In this document: positions 63,491 through 64,000 of the stretch, one piece after another
Numbering within the stretch: position 1 is the stretch's first letter
Layout: each line of letters starts with the position of its first letter
Assembly: GCA_032718565.1 (NCBI GenBank)
Contig: JAVGVS010000401.1
Coordinates: 1-64,000 of the forward strand
Origin: Distichodus sexfasciatus
Lineage: Eukaryota; Chordata; Actinopteri; Characiformes; Distichodontidae
DNA: 64,000 bases
Reading direction: 5' to 3'
Made by a program: the position numbers and the translations under genes
The notes under the pieces: generated by a model
The model's database searches: none
What the model saw: only the letters and a program-made list of their open reading frames with translations
What the model was told of the DNA's origin: nothing

Positions 63491-63832
63491 TCAGGGCACA
63501 GATACAATGTCAATATGGTGGTACCTAGGTGATGACTCAGTAACTGCCTGTGACATTGTTTTGGCTAGCTCACACACCTCTTTAAAATTACTTTTGGCTA
63601 CTTCAGACTGTCTAAGCTTGACGTCGTTGGTGCCAATATGCGCAACTATCTGGGAATATCTCTCTCCATTACTGGCCAGCACCTTAAGATTAGCCCTGAT
63701 GTCCAGCGCTCTGGCTCCCGGTAAACAATTTACCTCGACTGCTGGTGCGGCTAAGTGTCTAGCTATATTCACGTGCCGTAGGATAGAATCACCTATCACC
63801 AGATCACTTTCAAAAGGCATCTCAGTGAGCAA
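63491..63832 (-). pseudogene. LINE F ORF1 esterase domain
   Basis: SGNH/GDSL-type signatures: [14 protein letters not shown] (nucleophile Ser block) and [16 protein letters not shown] (Asn block), with [10 protein letters not shown] between. ORF1 proteins of CR1/L2-type LINEs, including fish L2, carry such an esterase, thought to act in RNP or membrane interaction. The catalytic Asp-His block is not clear before the frame ends. It lies upstream of the endonuclease as expected. Confidence 0.65.
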
Positions 63833-64000
63833 ACCTGTTTGACATGCTGATAGATGAAGAGTGGTGCTCGGGAGTATCCTTTGCTGAAGCTCGGGCTCTC
63901 TGTCTATGTAGCCGAGCTGTCACCCACTGGCTCTGCTTTGGGAACCCTAATGCTGGAGTTTGGAGGTGTAAGTCTAAGCCTGAAGCCCCCAGACTCCCTG

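Larger units (their letters stand above)
59121..63998 (-). mobile_element. L2/CR1-like LINE F with esterase ORF1, split
   Basis: A minus-strand LINE: ORF1 with an esterase-type domain (63832-63491), the endonuclease N-terminus (about 63430-63190), RT motif A (LDLSAAFE at about 63040-63065) and, beyond the inserted Ty3 element, LSDSYQCVNI and PQGSVLGPLLFLLY (59300-59150). Most of the endonuclease and the RT fingers are deleted between 63190 and 63070. It may extend beyond the window. Confidence 0.68.

Overview
This window is teleost-fish genomic DNA made almost entirely of transposable elements. No host protein-coding gene, rRNA or canonical tRNA gene could be supported. The repeat community points to a fish: Rex3/RTE-like and CR1/L2-like LINEs with TTGAATC-type tails, R2/NeSL-like LINEs with a restriction-like endonuclease, a BEL/Pao element, Ty3 chromoviruses, a DIRS element, hAT-like elements, a tRNA-derived SINE and Maverick/Polinton elements. 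Species cannot be fixed from sequence alone; an ostariophysan fish is my weak guess.

Layout. 1-3.2 kb: no genes, one LINE 3' tail. 3.2-12.5 kb: a minus-strand CR1/L2-like LINE split by a 5.66-kb DIRS retrotransposon (3997-9657) that keeps its inverted terminal repeats, internal complementary region and Gag/RT, RNase H-methyltransferase and tyrosine-recombinase reading frames, with two visible frame breaks. 12.5-14.3 kb: low-complexity repeats and a Ty3 LTR scrap.

14.3-52.5 kb is a deep insertion nest. An R2/NeSL-like LINE (LINE A, minus) appears to be split by an old Polinton (Polinton 2, plus, left end near 15485). Polinton 2 is split by a BEL/Pao retrotransposon (LTRs near 17.1-17.4 and 42.35-42.67 kb). 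BEL is split by an RTE LINE (17572-36381, identical 19-bp target duplications). The RTE is split by a nearly complete 14.03-kb Polinton (Polinton 1, 21971-36003, identical 6-bp target duplications and TIRs of about 1 kb) and by a CR1-like LINE. BEL also holds a second R2/NeSL-like LINE. The right half of Polinton 2 holds a solo LTR, a LINE nested in a LINE, and then stops at the second half of LINE A.

Polinton 1 has two divergent modules. On the plus strand are small accessory genes, protein-primed DNA polymerase B, the packaging ATPase and a small basic protein. On the minus strand, reading inward from the right TIR, are a spliced accessory gene, a DDE integrase with chromodomain, penton-like and hexon-like capsid proteins and an adenain-like protease. 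Most are damaged by frameshifts, one nonsense codon and an internal hexon deletion. Polinton 2 keeps the same order for accessory, integrase, hexon and protease, which lets each copy explain gaps in the other.

52.5-64 kb: hAT-like remnants with a nested TIR element, a Rex3-like LINE fragment, a Ty3-type pol fragment carrying a tRNA-derived SINE, and a minus-strand LINE with an esterase-type ORF1 that is interrupted by a Ty3 chromovirus with paired LTRs and an identical 5-bp target duplication.
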